DNA of 64,000 nt from Ophiostoma sp. CBS 140.51 (lineage: Eukaryota; Ascomycota; Sordariomycetes; Ophiostomatales; Ophiostomataceae). Below the pieces are notes generated by a model. It was not told the DNA's origin and ran no database searches. It worked only from the letters and a program-made list of their open reading frames with translations. Location of the stretch: positions 62,001 to 126,000 of the forward strand of contig JANSLP010000069.1 of assembly GCA_029298735.1 (NCBI GenBank). Reading direction: 5' to 3'. Positions 1-12,000 of the stretch are shown in pieces. Position 1 is the first letter of the stretch, and each line of letters starts with the position of its first letter. The position numbers and the translations under genes are program-made.

Positions 1-810
1 TTCACTTTACACTTTATTCCTTTATTCTTTATTCGGTCATCGTCGGATCACCGCTTTGCCTTTCATCCCTTCTCCTGTCTCTCTCTGCCGGGTCGAAACT
101 AGCTTTTCCCAAAAACTTGGCTCTGGCCCATTCCTTCGTCCTTCGCGTCGCTCATCTGCTCCGTTTTAAGCCTTTTTGTCGGGGTTGAGCAAGCTCTGAG
201 CTTCGACGCTTTTTGCTCTTTTTACCCTACGATAACGTCAAAAGGAAAACGAACAGCGAAAAAAAAACCTGCAAATCTGCACGCCTGGACCATCTGCACG
301 CCAACAGCGCCTGAACTCCACCTCTTCGCAGCTTTTCCAGGGTCTGAAAGGGTCTCTTTTCTCCGTTCTCTTTGAGAGCTCATAAAATATTTGACGACAT
401 ATTGCATTCTGCATATTTTCCCTGCTTCCGAGAGGCGAAAAAAGCAGACTAGACACTGCAAAAAACCGAGAACGCTCCAGAACGACAGGACGCCAAAACG
501 CTCATTGGGCATCAACAGCCAATTGGATCGTACACGCCTCACTTTTCCTGCACGAAAGAAGGAAAGAACGAAGTCGAAGAGAAAAGGTCTTTTTTTCTTC
601 TTCTCTTTTTCTCATACGGATACCAGTGACGTCCGCCAACGCAGCAGAACCACAGTCATTCACTCCGGGGACCGCCGCCCACGACCATCGTTGAGTCAAC
701 AAACCCGCCCACAAAAAGTCGACGAATACGATCGACGTCAACACGCATCAAACCCAGCAAAACCCAGCAAATCGCCGTTGTAAGCGAAACCGTCCAGTCC
801 AACAGCCACC
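1..810 (+). other. 5' leader / upstream region of the LYAR-type gene
   Basis: No supported gene. The plus strand has open frames (for example 391-783), but they are low in complexity and lack any recognisable domain. The last bases before position 811 form a near-ideal fungal start context (GCCACC before ATGG). The region probably holds the promoter and 5' untranslated leader of the following gene. Confidence 0.5.
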
Positions 811-3800
811 ATGGTCTCCTTCCAGTGCGAGGTACGTTCTTTCAGCGGTTGCTGCCACTGCCGCTTTTGTATCTTTTTTGTGTATTTTTACTTCCCTTGC
901 TCTCTCATGCTGCTACTGCTTCACACTGCCCCCTCCACCCACCCATTCTCTGTCCCCCGGTTCCTTCCCTCTGACGATGCCCAATCCGAGACGCCCAAAC
1001 ACAAGCAATCCCTGTCTTCCCCCAAAAGTACCCATTGAGCCAGCGCCCATCCGCGCGCTCTCGCGGCGCTCTTTCCCTCTCTCTCGTCCTCTCACTCTCC
1101 CACTCTCCCACACATTCTCTCATTCTCTCCCTCTGTACATCACCTTAGCCACCCGCTACTGGCACACCCCTGTCAACAACCATCCCCTCGGCCCCCCAGC
1201 TTTCCCTCATGACTGACAGACTGCCCACTGTCTTCCCACAATCGTGCCCGCGTATGTTCATCTCACGGCATAATTTCAACCTGACGATTGACGTCGTTGC
1301 ACGCCCCCCTCCTTCCTCTTTCTCTTCCACTTCCTTGGCCCTTGGCTCCTTCCCTGAGACTTCAGTGAGAGCACCACCGCACCACGCACTACCGTTTGGA
1401 GGGAAGGAGTGACCGCCAGCTCCAAGCCTACGACGGAACTTGCACCACGATCGACGCCTCCAAACACACACTCCCACACCACAAGACACCCAGACACACC
1501 AGACACGGGCTCACACCCCCCCTTTCCCCTTCTTTCCTTCTTAGTCGCCTGTCTCGTCTTGTGTTCCACTCTAATATCTCGCTGCCGCCCTTCGTTCTTC
1601 GTTTCTCGTTCCTTCCCTTTCCTCTCGCCTCGTCTCCTTTTCATATTTTCAGACGTTTGCACTTTCCACTTTTTTTGCTTCTGCTTTCTTCGTTTTCTTC
1701 ATTTTTCCAAAACACACAAACACTCTCTCATACGAGACCTCAAAACCTTCTCTTTTTTTTTTTTGGCTGTTCCGGCTTCCACTCCCCGTTCCTCCCTGCC
1801 AAACAACATCCAGACACACCCCTCCCACTTTATCTCCCTGGTCTCCCCTCCTCCAGACCTCTGTGCGCGTCAGGGCCCATAATCACCCATGATTGCCCAT
1901 ATTCGCCCATAGTCACTTACAGAGAATTGCCCCCTTCCTTGACCAAACAAACTACACATACTCTCCATTCTCTTGCTCGTGTTTCTTTTCTTCCAGTCCC
2001 TCCTTTACATACTTCTTTTCTTCTTCGTCTTCTTCGTCTTCTTTCAAAATCTCCCCTCTTTCACATCACTCGCTTCATTTTGAATCTTCAACCTTCCATT
2101 GCAGCCCAATGCTTCATGTCGAGTCATATCGCATCGTCAAATCGCAGCCGTCAAAAATCGCAAACCGACGAACCAACGAGCCTCTTTGCTAACCCACTCT
2201 CGCGCCCGCTGCCTTACAGTCCTGTGGTGACGTCTTGACCAAGAAGAAGCTCGATCCCCACAGAGGCCGCTGCCGTGGCTGTACTTTCTCCTGCATTGAT
2301 TGCATGGTCCATTTCTACGGCACTGAATATCGAGCCCATACGGTATGTTTCCTGGAAGACGACAAACATGTCACTCCTCCATGAGACCAGTTGACTGACT
2401 GTGTGTGTGCGCAGAGTTGCATGACCGAGGACCAAAAGTACCAGGGTGCTCTCTACAAGGACAACAACAACAAGAACAACAAGAACAACAACAAGAAGGC
2501 ACGAATCAACCCGCCCAACGGCGCCGACGAAGAACACCACTTCCATCCCTCGACACCTGCCGCTCCTTCCGCTTCCACCAACAACAGCAACAACAACAAC
2601 AGCAACAAGAACAATAATAGCAAGCAGCAAGTTGCGTCGACGCCCAGTGTGAAGAAGTCCAATATGGCTGCCGTTGCCCAGTACCAACAGTCCCACCACA
2701 TGTCCCATGCGGCCTACGTGGAGGACGTGCCCGAGGCGCTTGAGAGCTACCTCGTGGCCGACGATGATGACCACCGCTCCGACGACGACGCCCCGCCCCA
2801 TGCGCCCACCCCACCACCCGCTGCCGAGGGCCCTGTGAACGTCTTTGATTTCCTCGTCGCAGGCGCCACGCCCAACGCCTCGAGCCTCGGCCTGTCCCAG
2901 CCGGCCGTCAAGTTCCAGGATAACAACGACGCCTCGCGCTACGGGTACGACGACGCCAATGCCTACCTGGCCGCCACCACGGACGACTTCTCCATGGCTG
3001 GCCATGCCAAGTACCAGCAGCACCTTGCGCAGTACGGCAACACTGGCCCCGTGCCCACTCCTGCCGAGCCCATGTCGACGGCTCTGACCCCCTTCAAGAC
3101 ACCAGCGCCCGACCGTGCTGAGCGCAAGAAGAAGGAGAAGGAGAGCTCGGGCGACAAGGACAAGGACGCCTCCAAGAAGGACAAGAAGCGCAAGCGGTTA
3201 TATCTGGACATCAACGACCAGATCATGACCGACGCACCCCCCGTCTTGCACTCTGGCCTCACTGGTGGTCTGCACCGCCTCACAACCAAGCACGCCGCCT
3301 TCCCTCCCTCGCCCGAATCCGCCGAGACCCCCGCGAGCCCGCTCAAGAAGTCCAAGTCGAAGCACTCCAAGACCCGCACCGAGCCCGTCACCAACAGCCT
3401 CTTCTCCATGTTGACCGCCGGCGGCTCCAAGAGCAGCAAGTCCAAGAAGCGCAAGCACCGCCGCTCCGCCTCGCCCTCTTCTGGCAAGAAGCACAGCAGC
3501 AGCAAGAGCCACCGCAAGCACCGTGGTGACGCCGACAAGGGCGGCGAGCCCAAGGCTGCCCCGCAAAAGCTGCTCGAGTACCCTGGTGCCGAGAAGAAGG
3601 ACGACGACAAGAACGACGGCAGTGGCCAGCTCATTGTCTACAAGCCGCGTGCCGATCTCTTCCTCAGCTTTGTCAACAAGGGCCCCGATAGCGAGCGCGG
3701 CTGCAGCATGAACAAGGCGCTCAAGCGTTTCCACCGCGAACGCTCGTCGTCTGGCACCTCGCTGGCCAAGCCGGCTGAGGAGAAGGAGCTTTTCCGCTCC

Positions 3801-3863
3801 CTGCGTCTGCGCAAGAACGATCGTGGTGAGATTGTTCTTTTCTGCGTTGACGATGATGAGTAG
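811..3863 (+). CDS. LYAR-type C2HC zinc-finger nucleolar protein (three exons)
   Basis: Exons 811-831, 2220-2342 and 2415-3863 join in frame to give about 530 residues. Residues 1-58 form the LYAR-type double zinc finger, with ligands Cys6, Cys9, His21, Cys25 and then Cys32, Cys35, His47, Cys50. The HFYGTEYRAHTSCMTE stretch is a family hallmark. Known LYAR proteins are nucleolar and act in ribosome biogenesis and growth. The zinc finger is complete only after splicing: the first exon encodes just seven residues. The rest is low in complexity: Asn-rich tracts (about 2460-2630), an acidic patch, then long Lys/Ser/His-rich basic segments suited to nucleolar or RNA binding, and a more ordered C-terminal block (about 3625-3860). 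Intron 1 is 1388 nt with GTACGT..ACAG ends, intron 2 is 72 nt. The family call is secure; the exact orthologue name is not. Confidence 0.9.
832..2219 (+). other. Very long first intron of the LYAR-type gene
   Basis: The intron begins GTACGT after the seventh codon and ends in a pyrimidine run followed by TTACAG. It is 1388 nt, against 50-105 nt for most introns in this window. The sense strand is extremely C/T-rich, so it carries open frames (1396-2238, 1409-1882) rich in Ser, Phe, Leu and Pro that look accidental. I looked for snoRNA C/D boxes and tRNA promoter boxes and found nothing convincing. Confidence 0.8.
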
Positions 3864-5379
3864 TTACTTGCTTTACTGCTCTCTTTGATTTCTATTTGCA
3901 TTGTGTACTCAGTTTGAGGAGTTTTCGGGGACATTCTTGGATTATTGCATGTGTGTTTTTTGTCTTTCTGTTCTTTTGGTTTTCTGTTTTCTGGAGTTAC
4001 TACTACTACATTCGGACATGGGTTTTTGGGAAACCATAAACGATTTTTGATACCTGTTTTTTCTGCCGCACAGAGCAAAAAAACCAACACACTTTACACG
4101 CATTCGGCACTTGGGGCATTCCATTCGACAAGAAAGCAACCAACAAAACAACCTTTGGGGGGACTTTGTCAATGTTTTCAAGACTTTTTGAAATATAAAC
4201 GCCAAAACAAGCATTTTTATACTATTATACATACTCTGCATGTTCTATCACGGCAGTACGCGGCACGCATCACGCACGACGCATACGCATCATCTCACGA
4301 TCGACGTCTTTCAACCCACATCAACGATCGAGCACAGCAGACGATGAAGACAGACCGGTGGCATTCTATTTTCTTCTACCTCGGGCATGAGAGGTGACGG
4401 ACATCTGTTGTCTCTCTCTTGAGTTCTTTGCTTTTTCTTCCGTGTCAACAGCCCCCATGGGAAATCAAAAGCTTTTGCTGTTTGAAACGGCGGCGTCTGC
4501 TTTCTTTGAAGGGTACTCTTTTTGCTTTCTTTATGTTCCCTTTTCTTATTTTCCTCTTCTCCTTCGTCTTAATAGAGTTCTGGGCCAGGTCTGGCTAGAC
4601 TCATGTACTCCATTGTTTGGGTCACTTTCACCTCTTGGGGAGATATACTGGGAAAAGAGAACCCGCGTGAGATTTTCTGTAAAACTACTATTACTTTGGT
4701 TGTTTTTTTCTTTCGCGTTTTATACTGGGCTTGGGTGTGGTTGGACACGAATTATTACTGTCCTGACCCCTAGCCCATTCTCCTCCATACAAGCCCCTTC
4801 AGAACAAGGTTTCTCGCGGAATCTTTGGGCTCGTTCTTGGAAGAGAGGGGTTCTGTCTTCTATTTGGGAAATCTTTTGGAAAGCTCTTTTGCGAAAGCTC
4901 TTGTTAGCATACTTAAGCAATGCTTTTTCTGCTTTTGCTTTATGTCTTTTTGCTAGATCTTGTTTCTGTTTCCACCACTTTGTCTTCATTTCTCATGCAG
5001 ACTTTTCTCTTCCTTGCCATCTGGTGAGGAGAGATAACTGTTTAATCTTGTCTGTAATTTCACTGTCTCGTATACAAATTTCTATGGGTTTTCCGTCTCA
5101 GCCATTTTATGTTTCAAATTCAAAGAAATCATGTTACAATAATCTTTTGTCTAAAAAGTTGTGAAAACGAGAGAAAGCAACTCAATCTCATGTTAACTCA
5201 ACCTCAGATCACCCGTTCTCAGTAACAATGTTCGCCACACGAATTCTCTTCGTTTCAATGATTCAACTGGTATTTAGTCAATCACGTCCCATTCTAGAGT
5301 ACACGAAATGCTACAAATATTTACAATAATGGTAAGACAACACACTAAAACACAACCTCCCATCCACACACCCGCCTAG
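3864..5379. other. Convergent intergenic region LYAR / PEX10
   Basis: The 3' flanks of two convergent genes. An open frame at 4394-5164 (+, 256 codons) is T-rich and encodes mostly Phe, Leu and Ser with no motif. I treat it as accidental. No RNA gene or repeat seen. Confidence 0.5.
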
Positions 5380-6813
5380 TTACAATGCTTGCAACGGCAG
5401 AATATGCTGCGGCTGCGCAGCCCGTCGACACAGCGGACACTCCGGCTTCTCCCGCACCCAGTCGCCAATGCACCGCCAACAAAAGACGTGGCCGCAGGGC
5501 GTCGCCGCCGGATCTTTCAGCATCTCCAGACACAGCGTGCACTGCCGCTGCACACGGCTCCCCAGCCACTTCATCGTCTGCTTGCCGTCCAAACTAAAAC
5601 GGTAGCCGGGGCCGCCCGTATCCGGGTCGCGGGGGGTGTCGGGTGTATTGGTCATGGCGGCCAGAGCATTACTGGCGGGTGTTGCAGACAAAGTGTCTTC
5701 GACACCACCCAAGAGCAACTCATTGTTGGCAGTGTAGGTGTGGTCGTGGTCGAGACTGACTTGGACAGGGCCGGCAAAACGGGGAGACGAGGAGGAGGAG
5801 GCAGTCGACGAAGAAGTGAGCGTGTCTCTCACATGCACGTAGCCTTGGACGGCCAGCTGCAGGACGAGCAGTGCGCCCAGTACTTCGTACCCGACAACAT
5901 CGTCCGACGAAGATCCACCACCAGCGCCACCAGCGCCGGCACCCTGCCGCCGCCGTGTAAAGACGTATCGCAGACCCAGCAGGCGCGTCGTCAGTGTATA
6001 GTAGGCGCCATAGAAATAAAAGAGGGCCAAGGTCACAGCCCGAACGTGCGTGCCCGAGGTGACGGCATCCAAGTGGGTGAGCAGGTAGCGGTAGATGGGG
6101 AGGAGCACGCGCACCCGCAGTGATGGGGCCCGGCTCTTCTTTGTCTTTCGTGTTGCCGCCAGCGCCGCTGCCCCCTCGAGTTCGGCCACCTTGGCCTCGA
6201 GGCGCCGCCGCAGAGCACGCCGCACACCCGGCAGCGACCGACCCACCAGGTACGGCGCCAGTACAGACGTCAAGACGTAGGCCGACCTTTTGAGAGGGGG
6301 CGGGATCAACAGAGGTCCTGATGTGTTATTGTCTGGCACAACCACCTCCATCAAGTCACAGTACTCTTCGCCCAGCGTCCGGTGGCCCAGCCAGGCCGTC
6401 AGCCCAAAGTAGGCCAGCTCGGCCGCTGTGCGCGTCTCCGTCGCCCATGCATGTGCAGCACGGCCGCCGGCAAACCTCAGCACAAGATCAGCCAAATCGT
6501 TGGCGAGCGTGCCGGCGAAATAGGCATCTTTTTGGTGGGCGCGGATAATGTCGGGGGCGGACGCGAAAGGGTACGGCGAGGTCAACGGGAGAAGGGCGGG
6601 GAGGGGTGCTGTCGACAGCGAGGTTGAAGATGGAGGAGAGGGTGATGTGGAAGCCGCCGCCGCGACAGCAGTTCGTGAAGTGCCAGCCTCGCCGGCGTCG
6701 GCAGCAGCGGCGGCTTCAGACGATGTTGGTGCAGGCGACGACGAGGGCAGCGACGAGACGGTCGAGAGCGCGCGAACGGCCGGCAGGCGCGGGCCCGCGC
6801 CGGAGGAGGACAT
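5380..6813 (-). CDS. PEX10: Peroxin-10, peroxisomal RING E3 ubiquitin ligase
   Basis: Intronless, 477 residues. The C-terminus is a canonical C3HC4 RING: Cys425, Cys428, Cys440, His442, Cys445, Cys448, Cys459, Cys462, followed by the usual short tail. Residues from about 85 to 330 match the Pex2/Pex10/Pex12 membrane region, opening with the IIRAHQKDAYF motif typical of Pex10. The family forms the Pex2-Pex10-Pex12 ubiquitin ligase in the peroxisome membrane, which ubiquitinates the import receptor Pex5 for recycling. The first 75 residues are Ser/Ala/Pro-rich and poorly constrained. The ATG at 6813 is the first in frame. It is divergent from the ERD1-like gene and convergent with the LYAR gene. 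Confidence 0.95.
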   Translation of the reverse strand: MSSSGAGPRLPAVRALSTVSSLPSSSPAPTSSEAAAAADAGEAGTSRTAVAAAASTSPSPPSSTSLSTAPLPALLPLTSPYPFASAPDIIRAHQKDAYFAGTLANDLADLVLRFAGGRAAHAWATETRTAAELAYFGLTAWLGHRTLGEEYCDLMEVVVPDNNTSGPLLIPPPLKRSAYVLTSVLAPYLVGRSLPGVRRALRRRLEAKVAELEGAAALAATRKTKKSRAPSLRVRVLLPIYRYLLTHLDAVTSGTHVRAVTLALFYFYGAYYTLTTRLLGLRYVFTRRRQGAGAGGAGGGSSSDDVVGYEVLGALLVLQLAVQGYVHVRDTLTSSSTASSSSSPRFAGPVQVSLDHDHTYTANNELLLGGVEDTLSATPASNALAAMTNTPDTPRDPDTGGPGYRFSLDGKQTMKWLGSRVQRQCTLCLEMLKDPAATPCGHVFCWRCIGDWVREKPECPLCRRAAQPQHILPLQAL

Positions 6814-7593
6814 GTCGGGCGGTTGTGTTGTGTAAAGGTGGTCGTCAATTCGTCGTCATGAGGTGCGTCGTGTATTGTCGTGATGTCGCGATGTTGTGTT
6901 GAATGAATAGGATTGTCTTTGTCAGGATGCACCTTCCTTTGTTTTGCGCGAGGCGCCTTCCTCCCCAAATGCTGCTGAATTGCCTCGGCACTATCCAGCT
7001 TGTGAAGTACAGGCCGCTGTGGAGGTGGACTGGACTCTGGGGGTGGTTGACACTAAAAAGGTACAAGTTGTATGTATCTTTTTGGAGAGCAGGACAACGA
7101 AAGGAAGCTGCTGACACGCGCTAAGTCATTGGTGGCCGCCAGCTGCCACAAAGCGGATTCAGCAGCCCATTCGAGTAATGCAAGGCATGCGCAGGAGGTG
7201 CAGAAGGGTGACGCGCCTGGAAGCACGCTATTATCGCCCACTAAAACGACACGCACAGCGAACCGCGAAAGCAAGCAAGAGGGCTGAGGTTCTGACGTCG
7301 TGTTCTTTTTGCTGGCGTCTCCTATTTTTGCCCTCACAAATTTAGCTTCCTCCCTTTTTCGACATTCACACACGACACCTCAACAACGACAATTGACGAC
7401 ATCCATCCTCCGTTCTTCAGTCCTTCCTTTTAATACTGCCACCCACTGCTCCTCCCGCCCATGGGGCTTTTGCCGCGACGGCACGGACTACAAAGCAATC
7501 GATAAGGAGACGGCATCCATAAACCATCTTCTTTTTCTTTTCTACGAACATCATCACCACCTTCTTCATCAGCCTCCCACCTCCTCCCCCACA
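6814..7593. other. Divergent promoter region PEX10 / ERD1-like
   Basis: A 780-bp region between the two start codons. The open frame continuing upstream of 7594 on the plus strand (to 7300) is pyrimidine-rich and does not resemble the EXS family, so I treat it as 5' leader. No further gene seen. Confidence 0.5.
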
Positions 7594-9078
7594 ATGGACG
7601 GCGACGCAGCCGTCGAGCCCGAGCTCGATGCCTTCAGCTTGACACTCCCACTGCCCTACCGCGTGGCCCTCATCACCGTCCTCGCTACTTGGGGCTGGGG
7701 TGCCAACCTCCATTATCTCTACAAACTCAAGATTGACGTACCCTCCCTCATCCGATACCCGGGCCGCACGTCCAATACACACATTGCACATCACCACTCG
7801 GCGTACCGACTCGCCACGGTTACGTCGTTTGTGCTTGCCGCTTCGCTGCTCATCTTCTGGGTTTTCACCCGCCACAATGTCGACCGCGTGCTGGCCCTCG
7901 ATTGGCTGCCCATGACGACGTTGGCCGTCCTCGGCCTTCTCCTCATCCTCCCCTTCCCGCTCAACTTTATGAAGCGGTACATTGGAAACAGCAATGCTAC
8001 CGCCACCAGCATTAACAACAGCGGCCGCCGTCCATCCACGACGAGCCCGCCCACATGGGCCTTGCCTCAAGACGGCCGCAAGCGATTTGCGACGACGCTG
8101 CGGCGCGTGCTTGTCGGTGGCCTCGCCGAGGCGCAGCACGGCAAGTTTGGCGACATTTTGCTCGCCGATGTCTTGACGAGCTACTCCAAGGTCCTTGGTG
8201 ACCTGTACGTGTGCATCTGCATGTTCTTCTTTGCCGCGCCCCGCCGTGGCCGCGACGAGACCTCAGCCACCGACCGCCCGGACCGCAACTGCGGCGGCGG
8301 CGTCATTGTCCCCCTCATCATGGCCATGCCATTCTTGGCGCGGTTCCGCCAGTGTATGATTGAGTACTTGAGGGTCCGCCGTTCGGGTGTCGGCAACGAC
8401 AAACAGCACCTGGCCAACGCTGCCAAGTACGCCACCTCGTTCCCCGTCATTCTCTTTTCCGCCCTCCAGCGCAGCGCCAAGGCCGCTGAAGACGCTTCCG
8501 CTTCGGTTGCCTCGACCGGCAGCGAGTCCACCTTTTATTACCGGCTGTGGCTCACCGCTGTTGTGGTGAATTCACTGTACAGCTTCTACTGGGACGTCGC
8601 CAAGGATTGGGATCTGACGCTGTTTGACGGCGCCCGTGCCCGCAACGCGCCCGACCACCCCTGGGCCCTACGCCGCCGGCGCCTCATCGGTGGTGGCCAG
8701 CCCATTGTGTATTATGCAGCAATCTGCCTCGATTTGGTTCTGCGCTGCACCTGGTCCCTCAAGCTCAGCCCGCACCTCGACCACGTCGCCGACTTTGAGA
8801 GCTCTCTGTTTTTGATGCAGCTGCTCGAGGTCATGCGCCGCTGGGTCTGGATCTTTTTCCGTGTCGAGACGGAGTGGATTCGCACCACAAACTCCAACAA
8901 CGGTGGTGGTAACGACTTTGTGGGCAGCACGGGTCTGCTGGGTAACGGTCTGTTGGGTGGTCTCTCGAGCGGCAGCGGCAGCCGGAGCGGCAGTGCAAGC
9001 AGCAGCACGTCTGGTGGTGACATAATGCTCGGCGACTACCAGCCCAAGTACGACGACGAGGACAGTGACGATGCGTAG
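7594..9078 (+). CDS. ERD1: ERD1-like EXS-family integral membrane protein
   Basis: Intronless from the ATG at 7594 (A at -3), 494 residues. The EXS domain is recognisable by ADVLTSYSKVLGDLYV, by the ARFRQCMIEYLR block, by NAAKYATSFPVIL and by the diagnostic NSLYSFYWDVAKDWDLTLFD. Several hydrophobic segments flank these. Unlike Syg1/XPR1 there is no N-terminal SPX domain, which matches yeast Erd1, a Golgi protein needed for retention of ER luminal proteins and for phosphate recycling linked to glycosylation. The C-terminus is Gly/Ser-rich and ends acidic. The in-frame extension up to 7300 is unlikely to be translated. Confidence 0.9.
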   Translation: MDGDAAVEPELDAFSLTLPLPYRVALITVLATWGWGANLHYLYKLKIDVPSLIRYPGRTSNTHIAHHHSAYRLATVTSFVLAASLLIFWVFTRHNVDRVLALDWLPMTTLAVLGLLLILPFPLNFMKRYIGNSNATATSINNSGRRPSTTSPPTWALPQDGRKRFATTLRRVLVGGLAEAQHGKFGDILLADVLTSYSKVLGDLYVCICMFFFAAPRRGRDETSATDRPDRNCGGGVIVPLIMAMPFLARFRQCMIEYLRVRRSGVGNDKQHLANAAKYATSFPVILFSALQRSAKAAEDASASVASTGSESTFYYRLWLTAVVVNSLYSFYWDVAKDWDLTLFDGARARNAPDHPWALRRRRLIGGGQPIVYYAAICLDLVLRCTWSLKLSPHLDHVADFESSLFLMQLLEVMRRWVWIFFRVETEWIRTTNSNNGGGNDFVGSTGLLGNGLLGGLSSGSGSRSGSASSSTSGGDIMLGDYQPKYDDEDSDDA

Positions 9079-12000
9079 GGGCGTGTTGCTCGACTTGGCC
9101 GTGCTGAAGGATTGATTACTTGTGGTCGAGAGATGGAGATGGAAATGGCGAGGAGCATTGTGGTGAACGGCCATACTTTTGGCCACAGTCGTGCCTTCAG
9201 CGCCTGATTCTTATATTATATTGTATTTCTCTTATATATATACACCATTCTTTGTTTTCACGGGGTTCACGGACAAGGGCGTTTGGGTTCTGAATGGGGA
9301 TATCAAAAGAATACTGTGCCTTCTTCTTGGGCTTTATCTTCTATAATATATCGTTTACTCTTTATTTTTGTAGCTAATCCTGCCTTTGTCTGAGCAATGA
9401 TAAGGTATTTTTTATATTATTTTATATTATTTTGCTAATATTTTGATTTGATTTTACTGTATTTGTTTTGGATCTGTTTTGTTTTTCCATGTGTTTATCT
9501 GATGCCCCCATAACCAATTATATCTGGTCAGATCTTTCACTTTTGATTTCTCTCGTATTTTGAATACCGTATCGACTGTCAACGTCATATGTCGAACGTA
9601 GCGACATCTCGAACGTAAAACAATTAAATGAAAATATGCTCACCTGCATGGTTCAAAAACTGGGTTTCTGCTGCATTTTATTTCCTGTCTGCAAATTTTA
9701 GTAAGAGCCGCGTTTTTGTTTTATTACAGCCAAAGCTCGGGGCGCCCCGTGCGGGCGAATCAAACGGCTGGGTGCGTTGTTGCGGCCGTTGCAAATTAAC
9801 CCAATTACACGAAAATCGACCTTATGCACTTCATCTCCGAGGGCATCCCACGTTCTTTTTGTCTTCTTTGATCTTCTTTTCAGGTTCTTACTCCCTTCTA
9901 TTCATATTCGAGAATTCCAACGCTCTCTTCTTCTGGAAATTGGGGGCTCAGACATGGTATCCCGTGGCGATCGTCTGTGTGGTTGCATATTGTTTTGTGT
10001 ATGATTGTGTAAGAATATGATTGCGTGTTTTGTTTCTTTCGTTTCTCGGTTTCCTTCCTTTCTCGGTCTTTACTTCGTATGATGTCCAACTGCACCATTG
10101 CATCGCCAATATCAACTGTAATAAGACAACGTGCTTCGCAACCAAGAACCAACATTGCAATCATATTCATTGTTGCAATCTTTTCACAGATATTCTCCGA
10201 GTTAGCCTCTGTCCGTTCTCAAGCCACTTCATCACACCTCTTAGCCTCGGCCTCTCCCAGCGTCTGTTCGCAGAGTCTGTGTCTGTGAGCTACGCGGACC
10301 GATTCTTCTTTCAACGTTCTGGATCTGATCACATGAACTGTGCAGAGAATCTCAACGGTTAGATAAGTGACAGTTCGCTCATAATCATATGCCCTTGTGA
10401 GTCTTGGCAGAGGACAGTTGGCGCCCAGCATCGGCCTCGCATCGACCTCATCTCATGGTTCATCGTCATCTCCATCGTGCATTCTATCCTTCATCTGCAG
10501 TCGCACTTCGTATCGTGCCTTGTCCGCCTGTACTACGCTTCGGCCTCTTTATTCATTTCACGTGCGTCAAACAACCTGCACGCCAAAATAAACAGCGGAT
10601 TCTTCTGTACGACAAAGCTCATCACAAAAAGCGTGCTCCAGCTGATCGTATCTCACTTCAAGACAAGGGGCTTCTTTTATCTTTCTTTTGCCTGTGAAAG
10701 CACTGCAAAAAAGGACTGCAGATTCCATACTAAATCCAAAAATAAAAACCTGCTCCGCTGAAGCACGATACAAAAAATCACAAGCAGGATAGTAGGATGG
10801 GCACACTGTCAAGAAAAGGAAATGAGCGACCTCTTGACCCTTTTCTTTTCGCCCGTTCTCTCGTCATTTGAGTGGGACCACGATACTGGCTTCGAGAGCC
10901 GGACCAGGGTCCTTTCACGCCTTCACGCAGCTTGCCCCAAACTGCCTGTCCAGTCGAGCAAGTCTCTTGAGAGTGTCTGTGTGCGCGCCTGTTGTTGCTG
11001 TTTTTGCTTGTGTTAGCCGTTGCTCGGTCGCGCCTGCCCACTTGCCCCCATCGCGACATCGTCTGCCCCTGGTTTATTTATTTCACAGGTAGCCCATCGC
11101 CCCTCCCCGTGTCCACCAAAAAAGCAAAAAAAAAGAGCTGCCCCCATATCCCATCCCACCCCAAGCCACCCAAGAGGACCATATCCCACCCTTTTCTGAT
11201 GCAAGGCTGTGTTTCTTCCGCATCTGGTGAGGCCGGGTGAGGCGAGCCTGGGCGACCGAGGGTTTCTGGGGCTCAATGACCCAAGGGCCCAAGGATGAGG
11301 GAGGAGACTTAAAAGTCGTTCCTCGGAGGATGTTTCCAGTTGGCATGTCATTGCCGTTTCACCTTTGGCCCCTATTGCTCCATCGGGCTGCTATTTCGTT
11401 TTTTTTTCTTTCTTGCTCTCGATATTTTCTTCTGGCTGTTCCTTCCTCTTCAAACTCTCTCCTAGCTCTCTCTTCCATATCTTCACCAGAAAGAAAGAAC
11501 GCCCAATTCCTCTTGCCTTCCCTCGACAATCTCCAGCAACGTCCCTTCCGTGCCTGGTCCATGCACCCACTTTCCTGCCAATCCTACCCTCCAGAGAACT
11601 AACGACTGTTTTCTCGACAGCGTCGCACAACCAATCCTTGTCATCCTTGTCTGGCCCCAGAAATACAAAAGAAACACCCTTGCTCCTTCACTCTCGGAAT
11701 TGGCACTTGTATCTGACAATGTCCCCCTCTGGTCCCTTTTCCCGTACCTTGCAGGTCAGGCATCCTGGGATGCAGGGATTCGCTTTAGGGATTGTCTTTT
11801 AACTGGGCCCCTCTGGGCCTGGTTTTATTTACTTTTGCTCCCTTTGCCAGTTTTTTGCAAGTGTTTTCTTTTGTTCTTGCCCCTTTTCTGGTTAGCATTT
11901 TGGAGCGATTCGCCCGCGCCTGCTTCCATTTCATCTCGCGACTTACTTTTTTCTCTATTTTCTCTTCATTTTTCATCTCATCGTTCTTTCCCGTGTCTCT

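Noticed and set aside
4394..5164. 256-codon plus-strand open frame after the LYAR gene
   Set aside because: T-rich DNA gives a Phe/Leu/Ser-rich product with no motif, and it lies in the 3' flank of convergent genes.
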